38,078 nucleotides of DNA from Desulfobacteraceae bacterium (lineage in GTDB: Bacteria; Desulfobacterota; Desulfobacteria; Desulfobacterales; Desulfosalsimonadaceae): the NCBI GenBank assembly GCA_021737565.1, contig JAIPDS010000016.1:1-38078 (forward strand), written 5' to 3'. The translations under genes and the position numbers were made by a program. The notes under the pieces were generated by a model. That model did not search any database, was not told the DNA's origin, and worked only from the letters and a program-made list of their open reading frames with translations. Shown here in pieces: positions 9,401-20,299 of this stretch (positions are counted from its first letter, which is position 1; each line of letters starts with the position of its first letter).

Positions 9401-10752
9401 CAACCCAGCGCAACTACATACTGATTGAAACCATTAAGCGTCTTTTGCGCCGTGATTCTTATGCCAGGCTCAAAAAGATTATAAGCAGGATCCATGCTGC
9501 CGATCTGTCAACAGTGTTTCCCGTCCTGTCGGTTTCACAGCGGCGCCAGCTTTTCAGGCTTATCGAAGGCAGGCAGCAGCAGGGCGTAATTTTGAGCGAG
9601 CTTGATGAGGACGTAGTGCTCTCGATTATCGAGGGGTTAAGCATAGAAGAGCTGGTTGAAATTCTGGAAGAAATGCCCTCTGATGACGCCGCAGCCTTTA
9701 TCAAGCTTCTGCCGCAGGAACAGGCAGACGAAGTCCTTGAAAGAATCAGGACAAAAGGGGGCGAGGATGTTGAGAGCCTTCTGAAATATCCTGATGATAC
9801 CGCGGGCGGGATTATGATCCCGGATTTTATAGCCCTGCCCGAGGATATGACAGCAGGCGAGGTCATATCCACCCTGCAGTCCAAGGAATACAAAGACATC
9901 GAGATGCCCTTCTACATCTACGTGGTGGATGAAGATCAGCGCCTGGTGGGTGTATGCTCCTTAAGGCAGCTGGTGCTGGTCCGGCCCGAGACCCCGCTTA
10001 AAAATTTCATGTCAACAGATGTGGTTTCAGTGACCACTGACATGGACCAGGAAGAGGTGGCCAAGATCGTTGCCCGCTACAATTTCCTGGCAGTACCTGT
10101 TGTGGATGCCGAACAGCGCATGGTCGGACTGGTAACCGTGGATGACGTCATAGACATTTTCCGGGAAGAGGCCACAGAGGATATCCTGAAGATGGCAGGC
10201 GTCGGCGAGGAATTTGTGGAAACAAAGTCGGTCTTCCGCAGCATCCGCATCAGGCTGCCCTGGTTGTTTGCAAGCTGTGTGGGCGGAGTGATAGCAATTT
10301 TCGTTATAGGATACTTTGAGGCCAGTCTCCGGGAGATCTCCTATCTTGCTGCGTTTATTCCCGTGATTATGGGCATGGGCGGTAATGTGGGAATACAGTC
10401 TTCAACCATTGTGGTCAGAGGGCTTGCAACAGGCCGTATTCATATACATGATCTGTGGTTTGTGGTTGGAAAGGAACTGGCGGTTGGAGTACTTCTGGGT
10501 GTGATATACGGGCTTCTTCTGGCCGTGCTGGCCCAGGCTCAGTATAGCGTGGTAGGTTTCAGCGTGGCTGTGTCCGTGGGAATGCTCGCCTCAATGTCGG
10601 TGGCTGCACTCATAGGGTCTCTGCTGCCGATGCTTTTTGCCAGGACCGGAGTGGATCCCGCTGTTGCGACCGGGCCGTTTGTGACTTCTGCAATAGATAT
10701 CGTAGCTGTTTTCTTTTATTTCCAGCTTGCCACGCTGCTCCTCGGAATATAG
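9397..10752 (+). CDS. mgtE: Magnesium transporter MgtE
   Basis: This is a magnesium channel of the inner membrane gated by cytosolic magnesium. The 451-aa protein has the N-terminal superhelical domain (about 1-130), two CBS domains (about 137-265, starting after DDTAGGIM at 133-140), a connecting helix and five membrane helices (about 285-450). The family signature MGMGGNVGIQSSTIVVRGLA lies at 325-344, and the pore-side motif GVDPAVATGPFVTSAIDI holds the conserved acidic residue near 434. It overlaps the upstream RodZ-like gene by 4 bases and sits 3 bases before recO. Confidence 0.97.
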   Translation: MTTQRNYILIETIKRLLRRDSYARLKKIISRIHAADLSTVFPVLSVSQRRQLFRLIEGRQQQGVILSELDEDVVLSIIEGLSIEELVEILEEMPSDDAAAFIKLLPQEQADEVLERIRTKGGEDVESLLKYPDDTAGGIMIPDFIALPEDMTAGEVISTLQSKEYKDIEMPFYIYVVDEDQRLVGVCSLRQLVLVRPETPLKNFMSTDVVSVTTDMDQEEVAKIVARYNFLAVPVVDAEQRMVGLVTVDDVIDIFREEATEDILKMAGVGEEFVETKSVFRSIRIRLPWLFASCVGGVIAIFVIGYFEASLREISYLAAFIPVIMGMGGNVGIQSSTIVVRGLATGRIHIHDLWFVVGKELAVGVLLGVIYGLLLAVLAQAQYSVVGFSVAVSVGMLASMSVAALIGSLLPMLFARTGVDPAVATGPFVTSAIDIVAVFFYFQLATLLLGI

Positions 10753-10755
10753 GCC

Positions 10756-11526
10756 ATGTCCGGATTTTCCACGCCGGCGATTCTGCTTCGAAGGATAGAT
10801 CACGGGGATTATGATCTGATAGTCGTTTTTCTGACCCTTGAGAAAGGCAAGATCTCCGTGATCGCCAAGAATGCCAAGAAGAGCAGGAAGAGATTCTCAG
10901 GCCTGCTTGAACCCTTTACCGCGCTTGAGCTCGTTTGCGGCCCAAGCAGGTCCGGAGGCATGCACATACTAAAAGAAGCCTCCATGGAGTCTCCTTTTGC
11001 AGGAATTCGTGCCGATGTGTATAAAACTCTTTATGCCGGATACTGGGCTGAACTTATAAACGGATGGGTTGAGGACTGGAAACCCCAGCCGCGTATTTAC
11101 CGGCTTCTCTATGATGCTTTCTCCGCCCTGGATCTTGGGATTGCAGGCCCGGCCGAAAGCAGCATCATTTTCCAGATCCGCTTTTTAAGCATTGCCGGCT
11201 ATTCGCCGAAACTTGATTCCTGCTGTAAATGCGGTATACTCCTGGACCGGATTCCCGCGGGCGAGGTGATTTTTGATCTTGAAAAGGGCGGCATTGTGTG
11301 TAATGGATGTACGGCAGGCGAGTCCCGAACCCGGCTTCGGATTTCAAAAGGAACTGTAAAGCAGCTTTGCTGGATACGTGAAAACGAGTTTAATAAGCTT
11401 AAAAGGCTGCGGTTTACCCAAAAGTCCGTAATGGAGGCCCAGGCTGCAATGGAGGCCTTTGTTCCCTATTATCTCGGCCGGATGCCCCGGAGCCTTAAGG
11501 TCCTTGAGCAAATGCGCAGGCGGTGA
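10756..11526 (+). CDS. recO: DNA repair protein RecO
   Basis: RecO helps load RecA onto SSB-coated single strands in the RecFOR pathway. The 256-aa protein has the N-terminal OB fold (about 1-80: TPAILLRRIDHGDYDLIVVFLT...) and a helical C-terminal part that includes a zinc-binding Cys cluster: CCKCG at 156-160 and VCNGC about 25 residues later. Length fits the family. It starts 3 bases after mgtE, within the same transcript, and ends a few bases before the GHMP kinase. Confidence 0.95.
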   Translation: MSGFSTPAILLRRIDHGDYDLIVVFLTLEKGKISVIAKNAKKSRKRFSGLLEPFTALELVCGPSRSGGMHILKEASMESPFAGIRADVYKTLYAGYWAELINGWVEDWKPQPRIYRLLYDAFSALDLGIAGPAESSIIFQIRFLSIAGYSPKLDSCCKCGILLDRIPAGEVIFDLEKGGIVCNGCTAGESRTRLRISKGTVKQLCWIRENEFNKLKRLRFTQKSVMEAQAAMEAFVPYYLGRMPRSLKVLEQMRRR

Positions 11527-11530
11527 GCAA

Positions 11531-12622
11531 ATGTCGGAAAAGGCGTCGCATGCAATAAAAGAAAGGGTTCAGGGGGTTCTGAGGCAATATAGGATTTTGG
11601 CTTCCGCGCCGTGCAGGATCGATATGGGCGGGACGTTGGATATATCCAGCCTGTTTTATCCCCTGGCGCATCTTGGGCCGTGTACTTTTAATATCGCGCT
11701 TGACATGCGCACCCGGATGTCTTTGCATCCCTGGAAACCGGGGCTGGTCCGGGCGGAATCAACCGGGTTTTCCCCTGCCGAGTACAGGTTGGAAGAGGCG
11801 CCCTTTGACCACTCCTTGGGACTGATGTTTGCTGTTGCCGCTTATTTCGGCATTGACGGAATCTTAATCAGAGCCGATTCCGCCTCTCCCCCAAGAAGCG
11901 CGCTTGGCGGGTCTTCTTGCGCGGCGGTTGCTCTTGTGGCTGCATATTTCGCCCTGCTTGAGGCGGCCGGATACGATTGTCCGGGCCTTGAGGTTATACC
12001 GGTTCTTGCTCACGGTATAGAAGAAAGTATTGCAGGCGTTCCCTGCGGAATGCAGGACCAGCTTGCAGCAGCATACGGCGGGGTAAGTGCCTGGTACTGG
12101 GAGCAAAAGGCTGGCAGGCCTGGCTGGCGGCGCCGGGAACTGCTTGACCCGAAAGAAACAGGGAGGTTAAATGAGAGGATACTTGTGGCCTACTGCGGCG
12201 TGCCCCATGAGTCGGTGGATATAAACGCCGAATGGATCTGCAGGTTTCTGGCGGGAAAAGACCGTGCCCGGTGGTCGGAAATCGTTGATATTACAAAGAA
12301 ATTTACAGACGCATTTTCAAGCCGGGATTATGACGCGGCCGTCTGCTACATGAACCGTGAAACAGAGATTCGGCGGGATATCACCCCCCGGGTGGTGGAT
12401 GAAACAGGTGCTGAGCTGATAGAAGCCGCAATTGCGGAAAACTGTGGTGCAAGGTTTTCAGGCGCGGGCGGCGGGGGATGTATATGGGCATTCGGTTCTG
12501 CCAAAGATATCTCCGGGTTGCGCGGCAAATGGTCCGCTGTCTCGGCCCGGCGCCCCGGGGTGCGGATACTTGAGGCAAAGGTGGATGCACGAGGGTTAAA
12601 CGCGAATTGCAAAATGTATTAA
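11531..12622 (+). CDS. GHMP-family sugar kinase (HddA/galactokinase-like)
   Basis: This is an ATP-dependent small-molecule kinase, most likely acting on a sugar or sugar phosphate. The 363-aa protein shows the three GHMP motifs: APCRIDMGGTLD near the N-terminus (26-37), the ATP-binding loop PPRSALGGSSCA (120-131) in place of the usual PxxxGLGSSA, and FSGAGGGGCIWAFG near residue 325. GVPCGMQDQLAAAYGGVSAW resembles heptose-7-phosphate kinases (HddA) more than mevalonate-pathway kinases. The start at 11531 is chosen because it follows the recO stop by 4 bases; an in-frame ATG 72 bases upstream lies inside recO. It is placed between recO and glyQ, unrelated to either by known function. The substrate cannot be read from the sequence. 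Confidence 0.82.
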   Translation: MSEKASHAIKERVQGVLRQYRILASAPCRIDMGGTLDISSLFYPLAHLGPCTFNIALDMRTRMSLHPWKPGLVRAESTGFSPAEYRLEEAPFDHSLGLMFAVAAYFGIDGILIRADSASPPRSALGGSSCAAVALVAAYFALLEAAGYDCPGLEVIPVLAHGIEESIAGVPCGMQDQLAAAYGGVSAWYWEQKAGRPGWRRRELLDPKETGRLNERILVAYCGVPHESVDINAEWICRFLAGKDRARWSEIVDITKKFTDAFSSRDYDAAVCYMNRETEIRRDITPRVVDETGAELIEAAIAENCGARFSGAGGGGCIWAFGSAKDISGLRGKWSAVSARRPGVRILEAKVDARGLNANCKMY

Positions 12623-12640
12623 AAACCGGGATATTTAAAA

Positions 12641-13537
12641 ATGTATGTACAGGACGTGATACTTGCTTTGCAGCGTTTCTGGGCGCGCAAGGGCTGCGTG
12701 CTGGTCCAGCCTTATGACCTGGAGGTGGGGGCCGGGACCTTTCATCCTTCAACCCTGCTGCGCGCACTTGGGCCCGAACCGTGGAAGGTGGCATACGCCC
12801 AGCCCTCGCGCCGCCCGACAGACGGCCGCTACGGGGACAATCCTTACAGGCTCCAGCACTATTACCAGTTCCAGGTAATTTTAAAGCCTTCTCCCGGCGA
12901 TGTGCAGGACCGGTTTTTAAAGAGCCTGAAAGCCCTGGGGGTTGATCCCCTGGATCATGACATCAGGTTCGTGGAAGATGACTGGGAGTCTCCGACCCTG
13001 GGGGCCTCGGGCCTGGGCTGGGAAGTATGGCTCGACGGTATGGAAATCACCCAGTTTACCTATTTCCAGATGGCTGGAAGTATTGAGGTACATCCTGTTT
13101 CAGTGGAGCTTACCTACGGGGTGGAAAGGATCTGCATGTTTTTGCAGGGCGTGGACAACGTGTTTGACCTGAAATGGAACAGGGAGCTTACTTACGGAGA
13201 CCTTCATCACCAGCAGGAGGTTGAACAGTCAACCTATAATTTCGAATTCGCGGACGTGGAGATGCTGTTTGACTCTTTTGCGAAATTCGAGTCCGAGTCC
13301 GGGCGCACCGCAGCACAGGGTCTCGTTCTTCCGGCCTATGAGTACTGTCTTAAATGCTCCCACATATTTAACCTTCTCGATGCCAGGGGAGCGATAAGCG
13401 TTACGGAAAGGACCGGCTATATAGCGCGCATAAGAAATCTTGCGCGAAAATGCGCGGAGATTTATATAAGTCAGCGCAAAGATCTGGGATATCCAATGTT
13501 AAATAAACGGAAGGCAGAAGTACAGGTAGAAAAATGA
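12641..13537 (+). CDS. glyQ: Glycyl-tRNA synthetase alpha subunit
   Basis: This is the catalytic alpha subunit of the bacterial alpha2beta2 glycyl-tRNA synthetase. The 298-aa protein opens with the family hallmark [20 protein letters not shown] and contains [47 protein letters not shown] and [18 protein letters not shown], all typical of GlyQ class II core motifs. Length is normal. The stop overlaps the glyS start by 4 bases (ATGA), giving tight coupling of the two subunits. Confidence 0.98.
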   Translation: MYVQDVILALQRFWARKGCVLVQPYDLEVGAGTFHPSTLLRALGPEPWKVAYAQPSRRPTDGRYGDNPYRLQHYYQFQVILKPSPGDVQDRFLKSLKALGVDPLDHDIRFVEDDWESPTLGASGLGWEVWLDGMEITQFTYFQMAGSIEVHPVSVELTYGVERICMFLQGVDNVFDLKWNRELTYGDLHHQQEVEQSTYNFEFADVEMLFDSFAKFESESGRTAAQGLVLPAYEYCLKCSHIFNLLDARGAISVTERTGYIARIRNLARKCAEIYISQRKDLGYPMLNKRKAEVQVEK

Positions 13538-15615
13538 ATTCTTTGTTAATTGAAATAGGAACAGAAGAGCTTCCTTCCGGATATATTGTTCCGGCCCTTA
13601 ATTCTTTTTGCGCCGCTCTTGGCCAACGCCTGCGGGATCTGCGCATAGAATGCGGTCAGGCGGGCATGTACGGAACTCCCAGGCGCCTTGCGGTAATGAT
13701 TGAAAACGTGGCAGACAAACAGCGGCCTGCTGCAACCCGCATAACCGGCCCGCCGGAAAAGGTGGCATTTGACCGGGAGGGCAGGCCCACGGTTGCAGCC
13801 CGTAAATTTGCCGAAAAATCAGGAGTGTCAGTAAACAAGCTTGAGCTCATTGATACAGAAAAGGGACGCTACGTATGTGTGGAAAAAACCGATTCAGGCC
13901 GCTTTACCGCCGCAGTGCTGCGGGAAATTCTTCCAGGGCTTATTTCATCCATACCCTTTCCCAAGACCATGCGCTGGGGGGAGCTCAGAGTGTCATTTGC
14001 CAGGCCTGTGCACTCCATTGTTGCACTGCTCGGCAAAAGAGCAATATCCTTTGAATTTGCGGGCATAAAAAGCGGCAGGCACACATTCGGCCACAGATTC
14101 ATGAAGCCCGGAAGGATAAGACTGGATTCCGCCGACCATTACCCGGAGGCGCTTGCAGAGGCCTACGTGCTTGCCGACATGGAACAAAGGCGCTCGGTTA
14201 TGTATGAAAGCATGCTCCAGACGGTAAAAAAGGCCGGCGGAGGCATCTTGGAAGACCCCGAACTTGTGGAAACAAACAACAACCTTGTGGAATACCCGGC
14301 AGTGGTGCTCGTAGGATTTGATCACAAGTTTTTGGAGCTTCCCCGCGAAATACTTGTTACGGCAATGCGCGAGCATCAGCGTTATTTTGCCGTGGTTGAC
14401 GAAAAAAACAGGATTCTGCCTTACTTTGTCTCGGTAAACAATACCAGGGCGCGGGATATGCGCATAGTGGCCGCCGGGCATGAAAGGGTGCTCAAGGCAA
14501 GACTGGAGGACGCAAAGTTTTTTTATCAAACAGATCTTAAGATTTCTTTCGAGGACCGGGTTGAGTCCCTTAAATCGGTGATCTTCCAGGCAGAATTGGG
14601 TTCTGTTTACGACAAGACCATGCGCATAAAAAAGCTTGCGGAAATATTATGCGGCAGGCTTGGCATCTCCGGCCCCCGGCTGGAACATGCAAGGCGTGCA
14701 GCACTTTTGTGCAAAACGGATCTTGTCAGCCATGTGGTGGACGAGTTTCCCAGGCTCCAGGGCATTATGGGCCGTGTTTATGCAAAGGCCTGGGGCGAAG
14801 CCGATGAGGTGGCCTATGCCATTGAGGATCATTACAGGCCCTCGTATTCCGGCGGCCCGCTGCCGGAGACAACAACCGGCGCAGTGCTCGCCATAGCTGA
14901 TAAAACAGATACCATTTGCGGATGTTTCCGTGCCGGCCTGGTACCCACAGGAGCATCGGATCCGTATGCTTTGCGCAGGCAGGGCATAGGCATAATTCAG
15001 ATAACCCTTGAAAAGGGTTTTGATTTTTCCCTGATTGAAATTATACGCGCGGGGCTTGAAATGTCCGGCATGAAGAAAGAGGATCTTGACAAAAAGGCGG
15101 CAGGGGTTTTTGAATTTTTGAAAAACAGGATAGCCTATCTGCTTGAAGATTCGGGTATTGCCAAAGACCTTGCCGCTGCGGCAATATCCGCGTCTGCAGA
15201 CAGCATTCCGGATGTGTGGTCCAGGGCCGAAGCACTTCACAAGCTTAAATCAGCCCCGGATTTCGACTCACTTGCCGTGGCCTTCAAGCGGGTGGTAAAT
15301 ATCATAAGAAAGGCTGATCAGGCTGAAGTGGCTGGTGCTGGCGTAAACGAGAAGCTTTTTGCAGAGCCTGCAGAGAAAAAACTTTTTGAATCGTTTCTGC
15401 AGGCAAAGCAAAATGTTTCCTCCTGCCTTGCCCGGGGCAGGGTTGACGAGGCTTTTTCAGAAATAGCAGCCCTTAAACCCGAAGTGGATATGTTTTTTGA
15501 TACAGTTCTTGTAATGAGCGAGGATGAGGCGACAAGGAAAAATCGTCTGGCGCTTTTAAAGCAGATTTCGGACCTTTTTGCAAGGCTGGCTGATTTTTCC
15601 AGGATTTCAACATAA
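13534..15615 (+). CDS. glyS: Glycyl-tRNA synthetase beta subunit
   Basis: This is the tRNA-binding beta subunit of the tetrameric glycyl-tRNA synthetase. The 693-aa protein begins [17 protein letters not shown], the GlyS N-terminal signature. It carries MRWG near 147, [12 protein letters not shown], the HD-like core containing [20 protein letters not shown] and GIMG.VYA.....[11 protein letters not shown], and the C-terminal anticodon-binding helical domain (DALRR-like, [11 protein letters not shown] at about 483). It overlaps glyQ by 4 bases. The following 63 bases contain a small TCTGA-GA-TCAGA palindrome (15616-15627) and no clear terminator, so read-through into the next genes is expected. 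Confidence 0.98.
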   Translation: MNSLLIEIGTEELPSGYIVPALNSFCAALGQRLRDLRIECGQAGMYGTPRRLAVMIENVADKQRPAATRITGPPEKVAFDREGRPTVAARKFAEKSGVSVNKLELIDTEKGRYVCVEKTDSGRFTAAVLREILPGLISSIPFPKTMRWGELRVSFARPVHSIVALLGKRAISFEFAGIKSGRHTFGHRFMKPGRIRLDSADHYPEALAEAYVLADMEQRRSVMYESMLQTVKKAGGGILEDPELVETNNNLVEYPAVVLVGFDHKFLELPREILVTAMREHQRYFAVVDEKNRILPYFVSVNNTRARDMRIVAAGHERVLKARLEDAKFFYQTDLKISFEDRVESLKSVIFQAELGSVYDKTMRIKKLAEILCGRLGISGPRLEHARRAALLCKTDLVSHVVDEFPRLQGIMGRVYAKAWGEADEVAYAIEDHYRPSYSGGPLPETTTGAVLAIADKTDTICGCFRAGLVPTGASDPYALRRQGIGIIQITLEKGFDFSLIEIIRAGLEMSGMKKEDLDKKAAGVFEFLKNRIAYLLEDSGIAKDLAAAAISASADSIPDVWSRAEALHKLKSAPDFDSLAVAFKRVVNIIRKADQAEVAGAGVNEKLFAEPAEKKLFESFLQAKQNVSSCLARGRVDEAFSEIAALKPEVDMFFDTVLVMSEDEATRKNRLALLKQISDLFARLADFSRIST

Positions 15616-15678
15616 TCTGAGATCAGAATATCAAAATCTGAAATTCCAATATCGAAACAAATCAGGCGGAGGTTTAAA

Positions 15679-15939
15679 ATGGCAGGATTTGATCCTGAAA
15701 AAGACGAGGTTATCAGGCAGTGGAGAAATGAGGAGACCGGGCTCATGGTTTCCATAAACAGGTATGCAGAGGGCGAGCCCAAGGTACAGATCGGCCCCAG
15801 GATTTTAAAGAAGAAAGACGGCACAGACAGGGCTCCTGCAAAGGCCGGTCGCCTGAGCATGGAGGATCTGCTCTGGCTCTATGATATTATTGACGAGGTA
15901 AAAGAAGAGCTGGCAGAACATGCAAATCCCCTGGAGTAA
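15679..15939 (+). CDS. Small conserved-looking acidic protein of unknown function
   Basis: This 86-aa soluble, charged protein (MAGFDPEKDEVIRQWRNEE...) has a short beta-rich first half (GLMVSINRY, PKVQIGPR), a basic loop (KKKDG) and an amphipathic C-terminal helix (about 56-80: MEDLLWLYDIIDEVKEEL). I do not recognise a family. A strong ribosome-binding site GGAGG sits 7 bases before the ATG. It lies between glyS and ligA, 9 bases before the ligA start, so it is almost certainly co-expressed with them. No membrane segments, signal peptide or metal motif. Confidence 0.75.
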   Translation: MAGFDPEKDEVIRQWRNEETGLMVSINRYAEGEPKVQIGPRILKKKDGTDRAPAKAGRLSMEDLLWLYDIIDEVKEELAEHANPLE

Positions 15940-17997
<2,058 letters not shown>

Positions 17998-18034
17998 ACA
18001 GCAGGGCGGGATGCATTAAATTTTTAATAAAATT

Positions 18035-18159
18035 GATGGCACCGGAAAAAGTCCAATATCTGCGTTACGTGCAATTTCTCAGAATTTCACGTACGGCTAA
18101 GTACTCTGCATTCTTCAAAATTGCGCAAGCCTTGATCTTGAATTTTTTACAGCGCCATC
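18035..18159. repeat. 125-bp element with terminal inverted repeats, copy A
   Basis: The ends are near-complementary: GATGGCACCGGAAAAAGT at the left and ATTTTTTACAGCGCCATC at the right. The interior carries CACGTACGGCTAAGTACT, itself a short palindrome. The same layout and long identical blocks (AAAAAGTCCAATATC, AATTTCACGTACG, CCTTGATCTTGAA) occur in copy B at 37943-38066. A further GACTTTTTACGAG just to the right (18168-18180) looks like the end of another, broken copy. It lies between ligA and the acylphosphatase gene. An open frame running through it is not taken as a gene. Confidence 0.8.
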
Positions 18160-18218
18160 TAAAATCAGACTTTTTACGAGTGAATCAAAATTAATGCAGT
18201 GAAAAGGAGTGATCGGAT

Positions 18219-18503
18219 ATGGCGGGAAAAAAGGCCGTAAGGGCAATTATAAACGGAAGAGTCCAGGGGGTTAATTACCGGATGGCAACCTCCATGGCTG
18301 CTGATCGATACGGGGTAGGCGGATGGGTTAGAAACGTGCCCGACGGTACCGTGGAAGCCTATATCGAGGGGGATGCGCAAAACGTGGATGCCATGCTGGA
18401 CTGGTGCCGCAAGGGTCCGCCTGCGGCCTCGGTGACCGATGTAAGGGTAAACGAGGAAGAATATACCGGTAAATACAGCGACTTTACAGTAAGGTATACC
18501 TAG
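18219..18503 (+). CDS. acyP: Acylphosphatase
   Basis: This small enzyme hydrolyses acyl phosphates. The 94-aa protein has the two family signatures: GRVQGVNYRMA (catalytic Arg in the VQGVxxR loop; most members have Gly-Phe-Arg where this has Asn-Tyr-Arg) and GWVRNVPDGTVEAYIEG (catalytic Asn in WVRN). AAGGAG lies 9 bases before the ATG. It is the last gene of the co-directional run and is followed by a strong terminator. Confidence 0.95.
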   Translation: MAGKKAVRAIINGRVQGVNYRMATSMAADRYGVGGWVRNVPDGTVEAYIEGDAQNVDAMLDWCRKGPPAASVTDVRVNEEEYTGKYSDFTVRYT

Positions 18504-18554
18504 CTGATATTGGATTTGTCTTGGTATTCGTGCTTTCGGGCTTCGAATTAATAG

Positions 18555-18587
18555 AAAAGGGGTGGCAGAATTTTTGCCACCCCTTTT
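18555..18587. terminator. Bidirectional intrinsic terminator
   Basis: AAAAGGGGTGGCA (18555-18567) and TGCCACCCCTTTT (18575-18587) are perfect complements around a 7-nt loop, with A-rich and T-rich sides. It separates the converging acylphosphatase (+) and HU (-) genes. Confidence 0.93.
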
Positions 18588-18618
18588 TAACTTGCCAGCG
18601 CAGGTAGAATGAAACCGG

Positions 18619-18891
18619 TTAGATGGTTTCGCGCAGCTGCTTGCCCGGCTTGAATTTTACCACGTTGCGGGCCTTGATCTTGATCGGTGCGCCGGTCTGC
18701 GGGTTTCTGCCGGTTCTGGCCTTGCGGCGGACCTTCTGGAAGGTACCGAAGCCAACAAGTGTAACCTTGCCGTCTTTTTTCTTAAGCGATTTTACAACCC
18801 CGTCCATAAACGAGTTGAGCGCTGCGGTCGCCGCTACCTTGGAAATTCCGGCATCCTTTGCCATTTTTTCGACCAGTTCTGCTTTTGTCAT
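18619..18891 (-). CDS. hup: DNA-binding protein HU
   Basis: This is a histone-like dimeric DNA-compacting protein. The 90-aa product begins MTKAELVEKMAKDAGISKVAA, with the beta-arm segment RKARTGRNPQTGAPIKIKAR containing the RNP intercalation motif and VVKFKPGKQLRE at the end. A strong GGGAGGG precedes the ATG. On this strand a TTGACA box lies at 18968-18973, about 75 bases upstream; the -10 partner is unclear (TAAGTT at 17-bp spacing or TTATAA further down). It is a second DNABII gene in the window, distinct from the IHF-like gene at 3.1 kb. Confidence 0.95.
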   Translation of the reverse strand: MTKAELVEKMAKDAGISKVAATAALNSFMDGVVKSLKKKDGKVTLVGFGTFQKVRRKARTGRNPQTGAPIKIKARNVVKFKPGKQLRETI

Positions 18892-19156
18892 GGTCTTTCC
18901 CTCCCTTTTTTTTAAGGTTCATTCAAAAGCCCTGATTTTATAACAACTTAAAGTAGGTTTTTCGGCTTGTCAATACATAAAATGTGATTTTTACAAATTT
19001 TTTGAAAAATTTTAGTCGTTAACCTTGATCTGGAAGGGGTTTGAATGAGAGCAAAAGCTCAAGATCATGTATCATCATTGTGTGAAACCACTGTAAAATG
19101 CATTTGTACACTATGGGGCAACCCTGGGAGAGATATTCGGGTTTTTGCCTGCCGAT

Positions 19157-20299
19157 TCAGAAAAGCGCCTCGACAAAACGGTCAGGATCAAACGGCTGAA
19201 GGTCTTCAATGGATTCACCTACGCCGATATAGGAAACAGGGAGTTTCATGGTGCTGCAGATAGCCACAACTATTCCGCCCTTGGCGGTGCCGTCCAGCTT
19301 GGTAAGTACAAGCCCGTTCACCCCCGTGCCCTCGTGAAACATTTTTGCCTGGGAGACCGCATTCTGCCCGGTTGTGGCATCCAGGACCAGCAGAACCTCG
19401 TGAGGGGCATCGGGTATTTTCTTGCTAATGCTGCGCTTTATTTTTTTCAACTGCTCCATAAGGTTTGTTTTTGTATGAAGTCTGCCTGCCGTATCAATGA
19501 TCACCCGGTCAATATCCCTTGAAATCGCAGCTTCCACAGCGTCATAGGCTACCGCGGCGGGGTCTGCGTTTTCCCTGTGCGAGACCATCTGGGCCCCTGC
19601 ACGTTCGGCCCATATCCCGAGCTGTTCAACGGCTGCAGCCCGGAAGGTATCTGCCGCCCCCACAAGTACGCTTTGGCCTTCTCCCCGGAATCTGTGGGCA
19701 AGCTTTCCTATGGTGGTTGTCTTGCCCACGCCGTTTACTCCCACCACCATTATGACATGGGGTTTTCTACCGGCGGGTTTCGGTTCTTCCAGGTTTTTAA
19801 ATACCTTTGCGATTTCCTGCTTTAGAAACGAGCGCAGTTCATCAAAGTTTGAAATTCCGGGGCCATTTTCCCTTATTTTCCTTATAAGTTCGGTGGTTGT
19901 TTCAATACCCACGTCTGCCGTGATAAGAGCCTCTTCAATGTCTTCAAGCGCTTCCGGGTCAAGCACGCCTTTTTCAGAAACTGCGTTTTCAAGCCTCTGA
20001 GTAAGGGAATGGCGTGTTTTGCCAAGCCCTGACTTAAGCCTATCCATCAAGCCATGCGTTTTGGGGGTTACAGTGCCAGGCTCGACTTCGGGAGGCTCCA
20101 CGGCCTGCTGTTCTGCCCTCCTGGTTTCTGCCGGTTCTTTTGGAGCGGTCTTTTTCTGCTTGCGCCGAAAGAACAGAAACAGCAGGATGATTATTATTAC
20201 AAGAGCCGCTGCTGCAGCCGCAATTATTATCCATGTCAGCTCGCCTCCGGCAAGCATCCGGTCCAATTTTTCAGGCAGATCAGTTAAGAGCCCCTGCAT
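19157..20299 (-). CDS. ftsY: Signal recognition particle receptor FtsY
   Basis: FtsY is the membrane-docked GTPase that receives ribosome-SRP complexes. The 380-aa protein has an N-terminal membrane segment (about 22-44) followed by a basic stop (RRKQKK), a Pro/Glu-rich acidic A-like linker (about 50-82), and the NG domain: G1 GVNGVGKT (187-194), DTFRAAA (217-223), G3 DTAGR (269-273), G4 TKLD (333-336) and the C-terminal IGVGE..DLQPFDP. The start overlaps the 3' end of smc by 20 bases, with AAGGA 9 bases upstream. E. coli FtsY lacks such a true membrane helix; other lineages anchor it this way. No clear terminator follows; 18892-19156 otherwise holds only the upstream region of HU. Confidence 0.97.
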   Translation of the reverse strand: MQGLLTDLPEKLDRMLAGGELTWIIIAAAAAALVIIIILLFLFFRRKQKKTAPKEPAETRRAEQQAVEPPEVEPGTVTPKTHGLMDRLKSGLGKTRHSLTQRLENAVSEKGVLDPEALEDIEEALITADVGIETTTELIRKIRENGPGISNFDELRSFLKQEIAKVFKNLEEPKPAGRKPHVIMVVGVNGVGKTTTIGKLAHRFRGEGQSVLVGAADTFRAAAVEQLGIWAERAGAQMVSHRENADPAAVAYDAVEAAISRDIDRVIIDTAGRLHTKTNLMEQLKKIKRSISKKIPDAPHEVLLVLDATTGQNAVSQAKMFHEGTGVNGLVLTKLDGTAKGGIVVAICSTMKLPVSYIGVGESIEDLQPFDPDRFVEALF

